10,063 nt of DNA from JBEEMU01 sp043778315 (GCA_043778315.1 JAYWGJ010000040.1:1-10063); one strand, 5' to 3'; positions 1 to 6,170 are shown, counted from the first letter of the stretch. Notes: generated by a model from the sequence alone, not told the origin. Program-made: numbers and translations.

Positions 1-180
1 GCCGTCGAAGCCGTCAATCACGAAGCAAATCCATAAAAAAATCATCGCGTTGCGCCACTCTTCGTGGTGAATAGCGACGAGCGAAAAAAAGGCAGAAACA
101 ATACCACTTGCCGTGAATAAATGTACGCCAAGCGCGGCAGCGCGTCGCCAAAGCGGATAGATAACGGGTGAATCGGACAT
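1..180 (-). CDS. Phosphatidylcholine synthase-like CDP-alcohol phosphotransferase (N-terminal part, cut by window edge)
   Basis: The reverse complement from 180 reads an ATG followed by 60 open codons to the window edge, so this is the N-terminal part of a gene continuing to the left. The visible protein starts MSDSPVIYPLWRRAAALGVH, then a hydrophobic stretch LFTASGIVSAFFSLVAI (about residues 21-37), a short charged loop HHEEWRN, a second hydrophobic stretch and finally VIDGFDG. The DG-x-DG is the start of the CDP-alcohol phosphotransferase motif DGxxARx(8)Gx(3)Dx(3)D. The 'GVHLFTASG ... DGxDG' pattern is what I know from bacterial phosphatidylcholine synthases (Pcs), inner-membrane enzymes that condense CDP-diacylglycerol with choline. 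The rest of the catalytic motif lies outside the window, so another CDP-alcohol transferase (for example a phosphatidylserine or phosphatidylglycerophosphate synthase) remains possible. It lies 38 nt downstream of the DinB-like gene on the same strand and may be co-transcribed with it. Confidence 0.72.
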   Translation of the reverse strand, partial: MSDSPVIYPLWRRAAALGVHLFTASGIVSAFFSLVAIHHEEWRNAMIFLWICFVIDGFDG

Positions 181-218
181 TTTAAGACTAAAAATAATGA
201 TATAATACTACGCAAAAT

Positions 219-782
219 TCAGCTTTCGGTTGCTCGCAAGGCTTGCAATAAATGGCGCGTATTGTGTGCTACATTGAAGCGAAAAGTATCGCCTAATTGC
301 ATAGTTATTAAACTACTAATAGACGTTTTTATGCGTAAGCGAGCCAAATTGACGTTTTTTGCAGCAAAAAGTAGCTGCAAAGTTTGTTTTTGGTGCGCCA
401 ATAAGGTTTCGAGTACCATTTTAGTATAAATTTGAGTTGTCGGCTGCGCATTTTTGGGCGCGGGCATCGTTTTTTTGGGTTTTTCGTTCGCTTCCACTGC
501 CATTAATCCGACAAAATACTCGCCGAGCCAACCACTTTTGTAGTCTTCGGTCGCTTTTTGGGCTTCGCTTTCGCCTTTTTGTATCGCTTTTTGTATATTT
601 GGCAAATAAAAATCAGCGTACACGTTGAGGTGAACAGCGCATTGCGCCGCCGACCATTTATTAGGCGCGGGCTGCTTATTGAGTTGCGTTTCGGGCATCG
701 CTAAAAGCAGTTCGAGCCGCGCTATATTCGCTTCGGTTGCCACCGTTAGGTCGCCGAGCAGGTCGGAGGTTTTGAAAATCAT
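219..782 (-). CDS. DinB-superfamily protein (putative metal-binding four-helix bundle)
   Basis: A 187-residue protein read from the ATG at 782 to the TGA at 221-219. It has the layout of the DinB/YfiT-like superfamily. A first amphipathic helix is followed by the characteristic NKWSAAQCAVHLN segment (residues 41-53) carrying H51. A middle helix follows, and near the C-terminus is FNVAHNTRHLLQ with H173 and H177. H51, H173 and H177 match the three-histidine metal site of the family. These proteins are small helical bundles. Some are thiol-dependent transferases, but most, including the DNA-damage-inducible founder from Bacillus, have no proven reaction, so the substrate here is unknown. There is no signal peptide or membrane segment, so it is probably cytoplasmic. 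The gene is divergent from pncB and lies upstream of the Pcs-like gene on the same strand. A long imperfect palindrome begins about 33 nt upstream of its start codon and may affect its expression. Confidence 0.78.
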   Translation of the reverse strand: MIFKTSDLLGDLTVATEANIARLELLLAMPETQLNKQPAPNKWSAAQCAVHLNVYADFYLPNIQKAIQKGESEAQKATEDYKSGWLGEYFVGLMAVEANEKPKKTMPAPKNAQPTTQIYTKMVLETLLAHQKQTLQLLFAAKNVNLARLRIKTSISSLITMQLGDTFRFNVAHNTRHLLQALRATES

Positions 783-814
783 TGGTATTCGTAAATTTTG
801 TTGTTGTAATTATA

Positions 815-975
815 AGGAACGCGTCCAAAATAAGTTACTGTATTCTGACTTGTCTTTTGTGCCAAAACTGCGTTAGATTTTCGTTACGATGCACAGCATC
901 GCGCCTCAAATCTGCCTTATTTTGACTCAAAATCCTGCGGCATAATATTCAGTACCTTATTTTCTCTTCATTCCT
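815..975. repeat. Long imperfect palindrome, possible MITE-like or structured intergenic element
   Basis: The left arm (815-892) and the reverse complement of the right arm (896-975) share, in the same order and at nearly the same spacing, the blocks AGGAA, AAAATAAG, TACTG, TTTTG, AAAA, AGATTT and CGATGC. The arms are separated by only 3 nt (ACA, 893-895), and the innermost CGATGC/GCATCG pair is perfect. By-eye identity between arms is around 60% with a few gaps. No obvious target-site duplication or coding potential is visible. It could be a degenerate palindromic mobile element or a transcribed hairpin upstream of the DinB-like gene. Confidence 0.55.
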
Positions 976-987
976 AATAAAATAATT

Positions 988-1053
988 TTGATTGACACAC
1001 CTTATATATAGATACTTTTCTTGATTGACACACCTTATATATAGATACTTTTC
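988..1053. repeat. Exact 33-bp tandem duplication
   Basis: Two identical 33-bp units lie head to tail at 988-1020 and 1021-1053, each beginning TTGATTGACACACCTT and ending GATACTTTTC. The first two bases of a third unit (TT) follow. Each copy contains a TTGACA hexamer and an AT-rich stretch TATATATAG. Perfect identity suggests a recent duplication or maintained function. The block lies between the divergent DinB-like and pncB genes, about 97 bp upstream of the pncB -33 element. Confidence 0.9.
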
Positions 1054-1109
1054 TTTACTGCAAAAAAACTCATTTTAGTTCACAAAAGTACAAAAGATTT
1101 GCTAATTTC

Positions 1110-1123
1110 CTACGACGTTGTAG
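1110..1123. promoter_or_regulatory. Near-palindrome upstream of the pncB promoter (candidate operator)
   Basis: CTACGAC/GTTGTAG is a 14-bp palindrome with a single mismatched pair, ending 26 bp before the -33 element of the pncB promoter. Because an NrtR-like regulator gene follows pncB, this is a candidate binding site, but the link is only inferred from position and symmetry. Confidence 0.25.
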
Positions 1124-1149
1124 TAGTTATAAAATAAAAATGAAAAAAA

Positions 1150-1182
1150 TTTGGATAGCAAATAATTATTTAACTACCTTTG
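1150..1182 (+). promoter_or_regulatory. Bacteroidetes-type promoter of pncB
   Basis: The -7 element TACCTTTG lies at 1175-1182 and a -33 element TTTG at 1150-1153, separated by 21 nt, within the range known for Bacteroidetes primary sigma promoters. It predicts a transcript start around 1188-1190 and a 5' leader of about 50 nt before the ATG at 1241. It also rules out the in-frame TTG at 1184 as a translation start. Confidence 0.7.
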
Positions 1183-1240
1183 TTTGATTTTTAAACTAAC
1201 TATCAATAACAATCTTTATTCCAATTATAAATTAGCAAAA

Positions 1241-2596
1241 ATGACCAGCATTTTATTGACCGATTTGTATCAACTCACGATGGCTTACGGCTATTGGCAA
1301 CAAAAAACGTATCAGCAGCCGTCGGTTTTTCATTTGTACTTTCGCAAAGCACCGTTTGGCGAGCGGTTCGCGTTGGCGGCTGGCTTGCAAACGGCGATTC
1401 AATACCTAGAAAATTTCCACTTCGAGGTGGAAGAAATACAATATTTGGCATCGCTGACGGGTTACGACAAAAAGCGGTTATTTGACGAAAGTTTTTTAAA
1501 TCATTTGCAACGCATCAAATTTCAATGTTCCGTATCGGCGATTGCGGAAGGCACGGCGGTACTCGCAAACGAACCGTTGATGCGCATAGAAGGACCGCTT
1601 TTACAGGCACAATTGGTGGAAACGGCATTATTAAACATCATTAATTTTCAGACGTTGGTGGCGACAAAAGCGGCGCGCATCGTGGCGGCTGCCGACGGCG
1701 ACGCGGTAATTGAGTTTGGTTTGCGGCGCGCACAAGGCGCAGACGGCGCGGTGTCGGCGAGCAGAGCGGCGTATATTGGCGGCTGCGTAGGCACGAGCAA
1801 CGTACTCGCAGGCATGCTGCACGATATACCCGTGAAAGGGACGCACGCGCACTCGTGGGTGATGGCGCATGGCGACGAATTAGCTGCTTTTCGCAATTAC
1901 GCCGCCGCGTTGCCGCACAATTGCATCTTTTTGGTCGACACTTATAATACGATTGAGGGCATCAAAAAAGCGATAACCGTAGGCAACGAATTACGCGCAC
2001 AAGGCGCACGACTCATCGGGATTCGGCTCGATAGCGGCGACCTTACGGCACTCAGCATCGCGGCGCGGACGCTCCTCGATGCGGCAGGTATGCACGACGC
2101 GTCGATAGTAGCAAGCAACGACTTGGACGAATACGAAATCCGCCGACTAAAAGCGGCTGGCGCGAAAATAAATGTTTGGGGCGTAGGTACAAAACTCGTC
2201 ACCGCTTACGACCAACCCGCGCTCGGCGGCGTGTATAAATTGGCTGCTTTGCAAGACCAAAACACACAAGAATGGGCGTACAAAATCAAAAAATCGGAGG
2301 ACAAAGCGAAGGCGAGTTTGCCTGGCATATTGGGCGTGAACCGCCAATTAGATACACTCGCCAATACTTGTAAAGATACGATTTATCATACCCAAAAAAA
2401 TAAAATAAACGAAGCCGAAGGCACTGATTTACTGCAAGTTATCTACGAAAAAGGTAAGCTAATATACACGCCACCAACCATAGCAGAAACGCGCCGACAA
2501 GCGATGCACGAATGGCAGATTTTTTCGGGTTTGACAGGTGTAAATGTGGGTTTGGACGCGGATTTGCAAGAGCTTATAACAGTGATTAGTGATTAG
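1241..2596 (+). CDS. pncB: Nicotinate phosphoribosyltransferase
   Basis: This enzyme joins nicotinate to phosphoribosyl pyrophosphate to give nicotinate mononucleotide, the first step of NAD salvage (Preiss-Handler pathway), in the cytoplasm. From the ATG at 1241 it is 451 residues, normal for the family. Recognisable motifs are LLTDLYQLTMAYGYW at the N-terminus, EFGLRRAQGADGAVSASRAA, GTHAHSW at 200-206 (containing the family's conserved histidine region), DTYNT, GIRLDSGDL, IVASNDLDEYEI and WGVGTKLVTAYDQPALGGVYKL. The frame stays open upstream to a TTG at 1184, but that codon falls right after the -7 promoter element, while the family begins with the LLTDLYQLTM motif. ATG 1241 is therefore preferred. 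No Shine-Dalgarno is visible, as is usual in this phylum. The last four codons (VISD) and the stop lie inside an AGTGATTAG intergenic repeat. The NrtR-like gene follows 114 nt downstream and may regulate it. Confidence 0.95.
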   Translation: MTSILLTDLYQLTMAYGYWQQKTYQQPSVFHLYFRKAPFGERFALAAGLQTAIQYLENFHFEVEEIQYLASLTGYDKKRLFDESFLNHLQRIKFQCSVSAIAEGTAVLANEPLMRIEGPLLQAQLVETALLNIINFQTLVATKAARIVAAADGDAVIEFGLRRAQGADGAVSASRAAYIGGCVGTSNVLAGMLHDIPVKGTHAHSWVMAHGDELAAFRNYAAALPHNCIFLVDTYNTIEGIKKAITVGNELRAQGARLIGIRLDSGDLTALSIAARTLLDAAGMHDASIVASNDLDEYEIRRLKAAGAKINVWGVGTKLVTAYDQPALGGVYKLAALQDQNTQEWAYKIKKSEDKAKASLPGILGVNRQLDTLANTCKDTIYHTQKNKINEAEGTDLLQVIYEKGKLIYTPPTIAETRRQAMHEWQIFSGLTGVNVGLDADLQELITVISD

Positions 2597-2636
2597 AGTT
2601 AAGTGATTAGTGAACAACTAACAGTGAACAGTGAAC
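2581..2636. repeat. AGTGATTAG / AGTGAAC short repeat cluster overlapping the pncB stop
   Basis: AGTGATTAG occurs three times (2581-2589, 2588-2596, 2602-2610) and AGTGAAC three times (2609-2615, 2623-2629, 2630-2636). The first two nonamers encode the final residues and stop codon of pncB. The same nonamer-type sequence recurs after rluB (4524-4600), so it belongs to a repeat family that sits at gene 3' ends. No mobile-element gene is attached. Confidence 0.75.
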
Positions 2637-2671
2637 AATTTGTTCGTGCATTATCCTAAAATTTACACAAG

Positions 2672-2687
2672 ACGCGAAACATCGCGT
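2672..2687. promoter_or_regulatory. Perfect interrupted palindrome ACGCGA-N4-TCGCGT before the Nudix gene
   Basis: ACGCGA (2672-2677) and TCGCGT (2682-2687) are exact reverse complements around AACA, ending 23 nt before the GTG start at 2711. It could be an operator for the adjacent NrtR-like regulator, a small RNA hairpin, or a copy of the GACGCGA...TCGCGTC type palindromic repeats that are common in intergenic DNA of some bacteria. The sequence alone does not decide. Confidence 0.35.
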
Positions 2688-2710
2688 ATCTACAAATCAC
2701 TAAAAAAACT

Positions 2711-3397
2711 GTGTTTTCATATAAATATCCTCGCCCTGCGGTCACTGTGGACTGCGTTATTTTTGGTTGGCAACCGATGCAAAAACTGAAATTGCTGCTC
2801 ATCGAACGCGCACACGACCCGCACGCGGGCTGCTGGGCGTTGCCTGGCGGTTTTGTGGATATGGACGAGGACATCGACACGGCGGCGCGGCGCGAACTGC
2901 AAGAGGAAACGGGCGTGACGAACGTTTTTATAGAGCAGTTATACACCTTTGGCGCACCTGAACGTGACCCGCGCGGACGCACAATCAGCGTGGCGTACTA
3001 CGCCTTAGTGAACCTCAGCGAACACGAACCTGTGGCGGATTCGGACGCGGCGCAAGTGGCGTGGTTTGGCTTGGAGGAGCTGCCCGAACTCGCTTTCGAC
3101 CACGCGCTAATCGTAAAAACCGCTATTGCGCGCTTGCGCGGAAAAGTGCGCTATCAACCGATTGGTTTTGAGCTGCTGCCGCAAGAATTTACGCTTTCGG
3201 AACTGCAATTACTCTACGAAACGATTTTGGATAAACCGCTAAATAAGCGAAATTTTAGAAGTAAGCTATTGAAAATGAATATATTAGCACAAAAAGGACA
3301 ACAAATAGAAGTGGCGCATCGCCCTGCTACGCTGTATAGTTTTGATGAAGCACGGTATAAAGTTTTGGAGGCGGAAGGTTTTGTTTTTGAGTTGTAA
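2711..3397 (+). CDS. Nudix hydrolase with C-terminal NrtR-like winged helix
   Basis: A 228-residue two-domain protein. Residues 1-140 form a Nudix fold with a complete Nudix box: G47-x5-E53-x7-R61-E62-L63-x-E65-E66-x-G68-V69. This box binds metal and cleaves nucleoside diphosphates linked to another group. From about residue 148 (YQPIGFELLPQEFTLSELQ) to the end is the segment known in NrtR-type regulators as a winged-helix DNA-binding domain. Characterised NrtR proteins repress NAD-synthesis genes and are released by ADP-ribose, while some Bacteroidetes relatives control sugar use instead. Lying directly after pncB favours an NAD role. The start is the GTG at 2711, because the subfamily usually begins with YxYPRPAVTVD and the next ATG (2777) would remove it. 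The intact Nudix box suggests it may still hydrolyse its ligand (for example ADP-ribose), unlike NrtRs with degenerate boxes. No separate TAnnTTTG promoter is visible, so it may be co-transcribed with pncB. Confidence 0.85.
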   Translation: MFSYKYPRPAVTVDCVIFGWQPMQKLKLLLIERAHDPHAGCWALPGGFVDMDEDIDTAARRELQEETGVTNVFIEQLYTFGAPERDPRGRTISVAYYALVNLSEHEPVADSDAAQVAWFGLEELPELAFDHALIVKTAIARLRGKVRYQPIGFELLPQEFTLSELQLLYETILDKPLNKRNFRSKLLKMNILAQKGQQIEVAHRPATLYSFDEARYKVLEAEGFVFEL

Positions 3398-3444
3398 AAC
3401 CAAACTTAATTTGGATTGTAAATACAAGTATTGAAAAAAATAAT

Positions 3445-3452
3445 TACCTTTG
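3445..3452 (+). promoter_or_regulatory. -7 promoter element (TACCTTTG) of the rluB-like gene
   Basis: TACCTTTG matches the Bacteroidetes TAnnTTTG -7 consensus and ends 58 nt before the ATG at 3511, the same distance as at pncB. The upstream TTG at 3416-3418 is 26 nt away, longer than the usual 17-23 nt, so the -33 element is weak or absent. Confidence 0.6.
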
Positions 3453-3510
3453 TGGAACTATTATATCACATTATAATAAAATTATTTCATAGTATTAAAA
3501 GAAAAACGTT

Positions 3511-4521
3511 ATGCCGTTGAAAAACGACAAGAGAAAGTCGCCGCAAAAGTGGTCAAACAACGAGTTTGTGGAGCGCGTGAACAAAGAATTGGACTCGGAA
3601 GAGGAAGTCATTTTTAAGGAATGGCAAGCCGAACAAGAGCAAAAGAAGAAAATTAGAAGTCTTCAAAAGTTTTTTCCTAAGAAAAAAGGCACTACGCCCG
3701 TTTCTGACCGCGTAGATGACGGCACTATTCGCCTCAATAAATTTTTGGCGAATAGCGGATTAGGTTCGCGGCGCGGTGTTGATGAGTTTATCAAACGCGG
3801 CGAGGTAACTATCGACGGCGTTATCGCGAACGAAATGGGTGCGCGCATCGACCCGACAAAACAAGAGATAAAATACAAGGGCAGAGTGCTGAAACCGATA
3901 GAGGAAAAGTATTATGTTTTGTTGAATAAACCCAAAGACACGGTGACGACTTCGGACGACCCGCAAGGCAGAAAAACGGTCATGGATTATGCGCAACCGC
4001 TTGTCCCCGAAGGCGTTAGGATATTTCCTGTGGGGCGACTAGACCGCAATACGACGGGTTTATTGCTGCTCACTAACGATGGCGACTTAGCGCAAAAGCT
4101 CTCTCACCCGAGCTATCGCTTGAAGAAAATTTACCACGCGAGCCTCAATAGAAACCTCAAACCGACCGATTTGGATAAAATCGCTGCTGGTTTGGAACTC
4201 GAAGACGGTTTCGCGATGGTCGACCAAGTGTCGTACATGACAGGCGAAGCCGCTTCCGAAATCGGCATCGAAATACACATCGGAAAAAACAGAATTGTGC
4301 GCCGTATATTCGAACATTTGAATTACGACGTAGTCAAACTCGACCGTATTTATTATGGCGGTTTGACCAAAAAAGATGTCAAACGCGGTCACGCACGGCT
4401 GCTCAACGAGCGCGAAATATTGATGCTCAAACTCTTCACAGGCAACAAAGAAGACCATGCCGTGCCAAATGATTATCAGCGCGGCGCATTCAAAAAGCAA
4501 AAAACGGGGAAACCAGAATAG
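3511..4521 (+). CDS. rluB: RluB/RsuA-family pseudouridine synthase (23S rRNA)
   Basis: This enzyme isomerises a specific uridine of ribosomal RNA to pseudouridine; RluB acts on U2605 of 23S rRNA. The protein has 336 residues. Residues 1-70 are a highly charged lysine/glutamate-rich extension with a probable helical segment (EEEVIFKEWQAEQEQKKKIR). Residues 73 to about 120 are an S4 RNA-binding domain (IRLNKFLANSGLGSRRGVDE ... GEVTIDG). The catalytic domain follows (YYVLLNKPKDTVTTSDDPQGR), with the family's catalytic motif GRLDRNTTGLLLLTNDGDL at 175-193, in which D178 is the expected catalytic aspartate. GKNRIVRRIFEHLNYDVVKLDR is the conserved C-terminal block. RsuA, RluB, RluE and RluF share this architecture; the S4 domain and overall fit favour RluB, but the exact target is inferred. 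It has its own -7 promoter element and is followed by a palindromic repeat that may end its transcript. Confidence 0.88.
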   Translation: MPLKNDKRKSPQKWSNNEFVERVNKELDSEEEVIFKEWQAEQEQKKKIRSLQKFFPKKKGTTPVSDRVDDGTIRLNKFLANSGLGSRRGVDEFIKRGEVTIDGVIANEMGARIDPTKQEIKYKGRVLKPIEEKYYVLLNKPKDTVTTSDDPQGRKTVMDYAQPLVPEGVRIFPVGRLDRNTTGLLLLTNDGDLAQKLSHPSYRLKKIYHASLNRNLKPTDLDKIAAGLELEDGFAMVDQVSYMTGEAASEIGIEIHIGKNRIVRRIFEHLNYDVVKLDRIYYGGLTKKDVKRGHARLLNEREILMLKLFTGNKEDHAVPNDYQRGAFKKQKTGKPE

Positions 4522-4523
4522 GC

Positions 4524-4600
4524 AGTGATTAACGATTAGTGTTTAGTGATTAGTGAGGTGTTTTTTTTACTAATCGTTAATCACTGAACACTAATCACTA
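4524..4600. repeat. Composite inverted repeat, possible terminator with two alternative folds
   Basis: Segment A (4524-4540, AGTGATTAACGATTAGT) has a perfect 17-bp complement at 4569-4585. Segment B (4544-4555, TAGTGATTAGTG) has a perfect 12-bp complement at 4589-4600. The order is A-B-A'-B', so the two pairings interlock rather than nest. An alternative nested hairpin pairs 4539-4552 with 4578-4591 (one T-G pair) and 4524-4531 with 4592-4599. A T8 run (4561-4568) lies in the loop and an A-run follows the right arm. Its position directly after rluB suggests a 3'-end or terminator role, though it lacks the usual stem followed by a T-tract. Confidence 0.6.
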
Positions 4601-4661
4601 AAAAAATAGGTATTCATTAACAATTTTTGGTATTCAATTTGCTATTGATAGTGTAGCTGAA

Positions 4662-4765
4662 CAAAACCAATTATAGCTCTTATCTACACTCAAAAATAGT
4701 TTAAAAGCTACGTTATACTACGTTTTAACTATTTTTATAGTTCCCGATAGCTATAATTAGTTTTG
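4662..4765. repeat. Nested palindromic element upstream of the TPR gene
   Basis: The outer arms are CAAAACCAATTATAGCT (4662-4678) and AGCTATAATTAGTTTTG (4749-4765), complementary at 16 of 17 positions. Inside them AAAAATAGTT (4692-4701) pairs exactly with AACTATTTTT (4727-4736), extended by AAAA/TTTT with a one-base bulge. The loop holds CTACG twice. It could form a two-tier stem-loop in DNA or RNA. No coding potential is seen. Confidence 0.6.
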
Positions 4766-4821
4766 AACATAGATATTATCATTATTTTAATCATAAAAAA
4801 TCAAATTTTATCTCATTTTCC

Positions 4822-6150
4822 ATGAAAAAAATCGTATTTAGTGTATTGATGCTAAGTGTTTTGGGTGTGAATGTGCAAGCGCAAGACGACCCTGCCGCGA
4901 ACTACAAAGCGGCTAAAAAATCATTGCAACGCTATTTTGATAGTGACCAAAAAGAAACGGTAGAACTCGAAACGGCGCGCCAAAAAATTGATGCAGCGTT
5001 CAAAACAGACGTACTCCTCTCCGACCCTAAAAAAGCAGTGGGCGCGCTGATGACGAAAGCCGAAATTTATACCGAACTCGGTAAGCTCGACGAAGTGAAC
5101 GCGATGCTTGCGAAGACGCAAAAACAGGCTTACGAACCAAAATATAATGACGTAGGTGCAGGTGCGCTCGATGCTGCTGCTAAACTTATCGGTAATGCAA
5201 ATGCCTCGAAAGGCGACAAAAAAGATGCGGTCAAATATATGGAAACGGCTGTTGTTTTGGCGAATAACGCAGGTATCAAACAGTACGAAAAAAAGGAATA
5301 TAAAGCCGCTTATGCTTCATTTATGAGTGTGTTAAATGCTAAAAAATTAGCTGACGCTAACGGCGGAAGTAAGATTTTGGACACGCCAGAAAAAGCGCAA
5401 GAAGAAAGTTATTTTGCTGCTTTGACGGCGTATTATGCAGAAATGAACCCCGAAGCCTTGGTCTTATTGACCGATTTGGCGAAAGCGGGCTACAAACCTG
5501 CCGGCAACGATGCGGGCGTTTACAACCTTTTGGCGACTATTCACACCAAAAATAAGGATTTGGACAAAGCACTTGCAGTTATCAACGAAGGACGCAAAGT
5601 GTATCCTAACGACTCGGGTTTGCTTTTTTCTGAAATCAATTATTATATTGGTCAAAATAAATTGGAGGCACTCGAGGGTAAGCTCGAGGAGGCGATACAA
5701 AAAGACCCGAACAACAAATCTTTGCATTATGTAAAAGGTAAGATGTACGACGGCTTGCAAGAGACGTACTATAAGGATAAAAAAGACGCAGAAGCGGCAA
5801 CGGCTTTCGGAAATGCGGAAAAATATTATGGTACAGCAGTAGAAAAAGACCCGAAATATTTTGACGCACTATATAGTTATGGCGCGCTCTACTACAACCG
5901 CGCGGCTGTTTTGACGCAAGTGATGAACAAATTAGGCATGAGCAAGGCGGAGTCGAAGCAATACGACGAGTTGCAAGCGAAAGTAAAAGACCTTTTCGCC
6001 AAAGCATTGCCGCATTTTCAAGCTGCCGACGCTATAAATCCGAAAGACGGAAATACGCTCGTCGCACTCAAAGAAATCACTGCTAAACAAGGCGATTTGG
6101 CTAAATCAGGCGAGTACAAAAAACGTATTGAAGCCCTAATGGGCAAATAA
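4822..6150 (+). CDS. Secreted/periplasmic tetratricopeptide-repeat protein
   Basis: A 442-residue protein of unknown specific role. The N-terminus MKKIVFSVLMLSVLGVNVQA followed by QDDP is a standard signal peptide, with likely cleavage after A20; there is no lipobox cysteine, so it is probably a soluble periplasmic protein. The mature part is helical and lysine/alanine rich. At least two canonical 34-residue TPR units are visible at 231-264 (AGVYNLLATIHTKNKDLDKA... ending YPND) and 265-298 (ending KDPNN). Two longer degenerate ones follow, ending KDPKY (about 346) and INPKD near the C-terminus. Earlier residues (about 25-200) look like further diverged helical repeats. TPR arrays mediate protein-protein contacts; no catalytic motif is seen. 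It is a single-gene unit, followed by a strong terminator, and preceded by repeat-filled DNA without an obvious promoter. I recognise no named family beyond the TPR architecture. Confidence 0.85.
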   Translation: MKKIVFSVLMLSVLGVNVQAQDDPAANYKAAKKSLQRYFDSDQKETVELETARQKIDAAFKTDVLLSDPKKAVGALMTKAEIYTELGKLDEVNAMLAKTQKQAYEPKYNDVGAGALDAAAKLIGNANASKGDKKDAVKYMETAVVLANNAGIKQYEKKEYKAAYASFMSVLNAKKLADANGGSKILDTPEKAQEESYFAALTAYYAEMNPEALVLLTDLAKAGYKPAGNDAGVYNLLATIHTKNKDLDKALAVINEGRKVYPNDSGLLFSEINYYIGQNKLEALEGKLEEAIQKDPNNKSLHYVKGKMYDGLQETYYKDKKDAEAATAFGNAEKYYGTAVEKDPKYFDALYSYGALYYNRAAVLTQVMNKLGMSKAESKQYDELQAKVKDLFAKALPHFQAADAINPKDGNTLVALKEITAKQGDLAKSGEYKKRIEALMGK

Positions 6151-6170
6151 AATAGAAGCAAAAGATTATA

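Larger units (their letters stand above)
4522..4821. other. Repeat-rich intergenic region without a gene
   Basis: These 300 bp between rluB and the TPR gene contain no convincing coding frame. They hold the AGTGATTA-type inverted repeats (4524-4600), a short direct repeat GGTATTCA (4609-4616 and 4629-4636), a nested palindrome (4662-4765), and an AT-rich leader before the TPR gene. No clear TAnnTTTG promoter is seen in front of the TPR gene. The nearest candidate is a TTTTG (4761-4765) followed 17 nt later by TATTTTAA (4783-4790), a poor match. Confidence 0.7.

Noticed and set aside
679..876. 65-codon plus-strand frame running out of the DinB-like gene into the intergenic palindrome
   Set aside because: Most of it is antisense to the conserved DinB-like gene and the remainder lies in the left arm of the inverted repeat. 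No start signal or family resemblance supports it.
988..1053. Possible CRISPR array
   Set aside because: The two 33-bp units are directly adjacent with no spacer between them, and no cas genes are present.
1184..1240. N-terminal extension of PncB from a TTG at 1184
   Set aside because: The codon lies 2 nt after the -7 promoter element (1175-1182), upstream of or at the predicted transcript start, and the family N-terminus begins with the LLTDLYQLTM motif just after ATG 1241.
3400..3414. Terminator after the Nudix gene (CCAAA-CTTAA-TTTGG)
   Set aside because: The stem is only 5 bp and A/T-rich, and no T-tract follows, so it is too weak to call.
4087..4500. 137-codon open frame on the minus strand inside rluB
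   Set aside because: It runs antisense to a fully conserved pseudouridine synthase domain and its translation has no recognisable domain, so it is a shadow frame.
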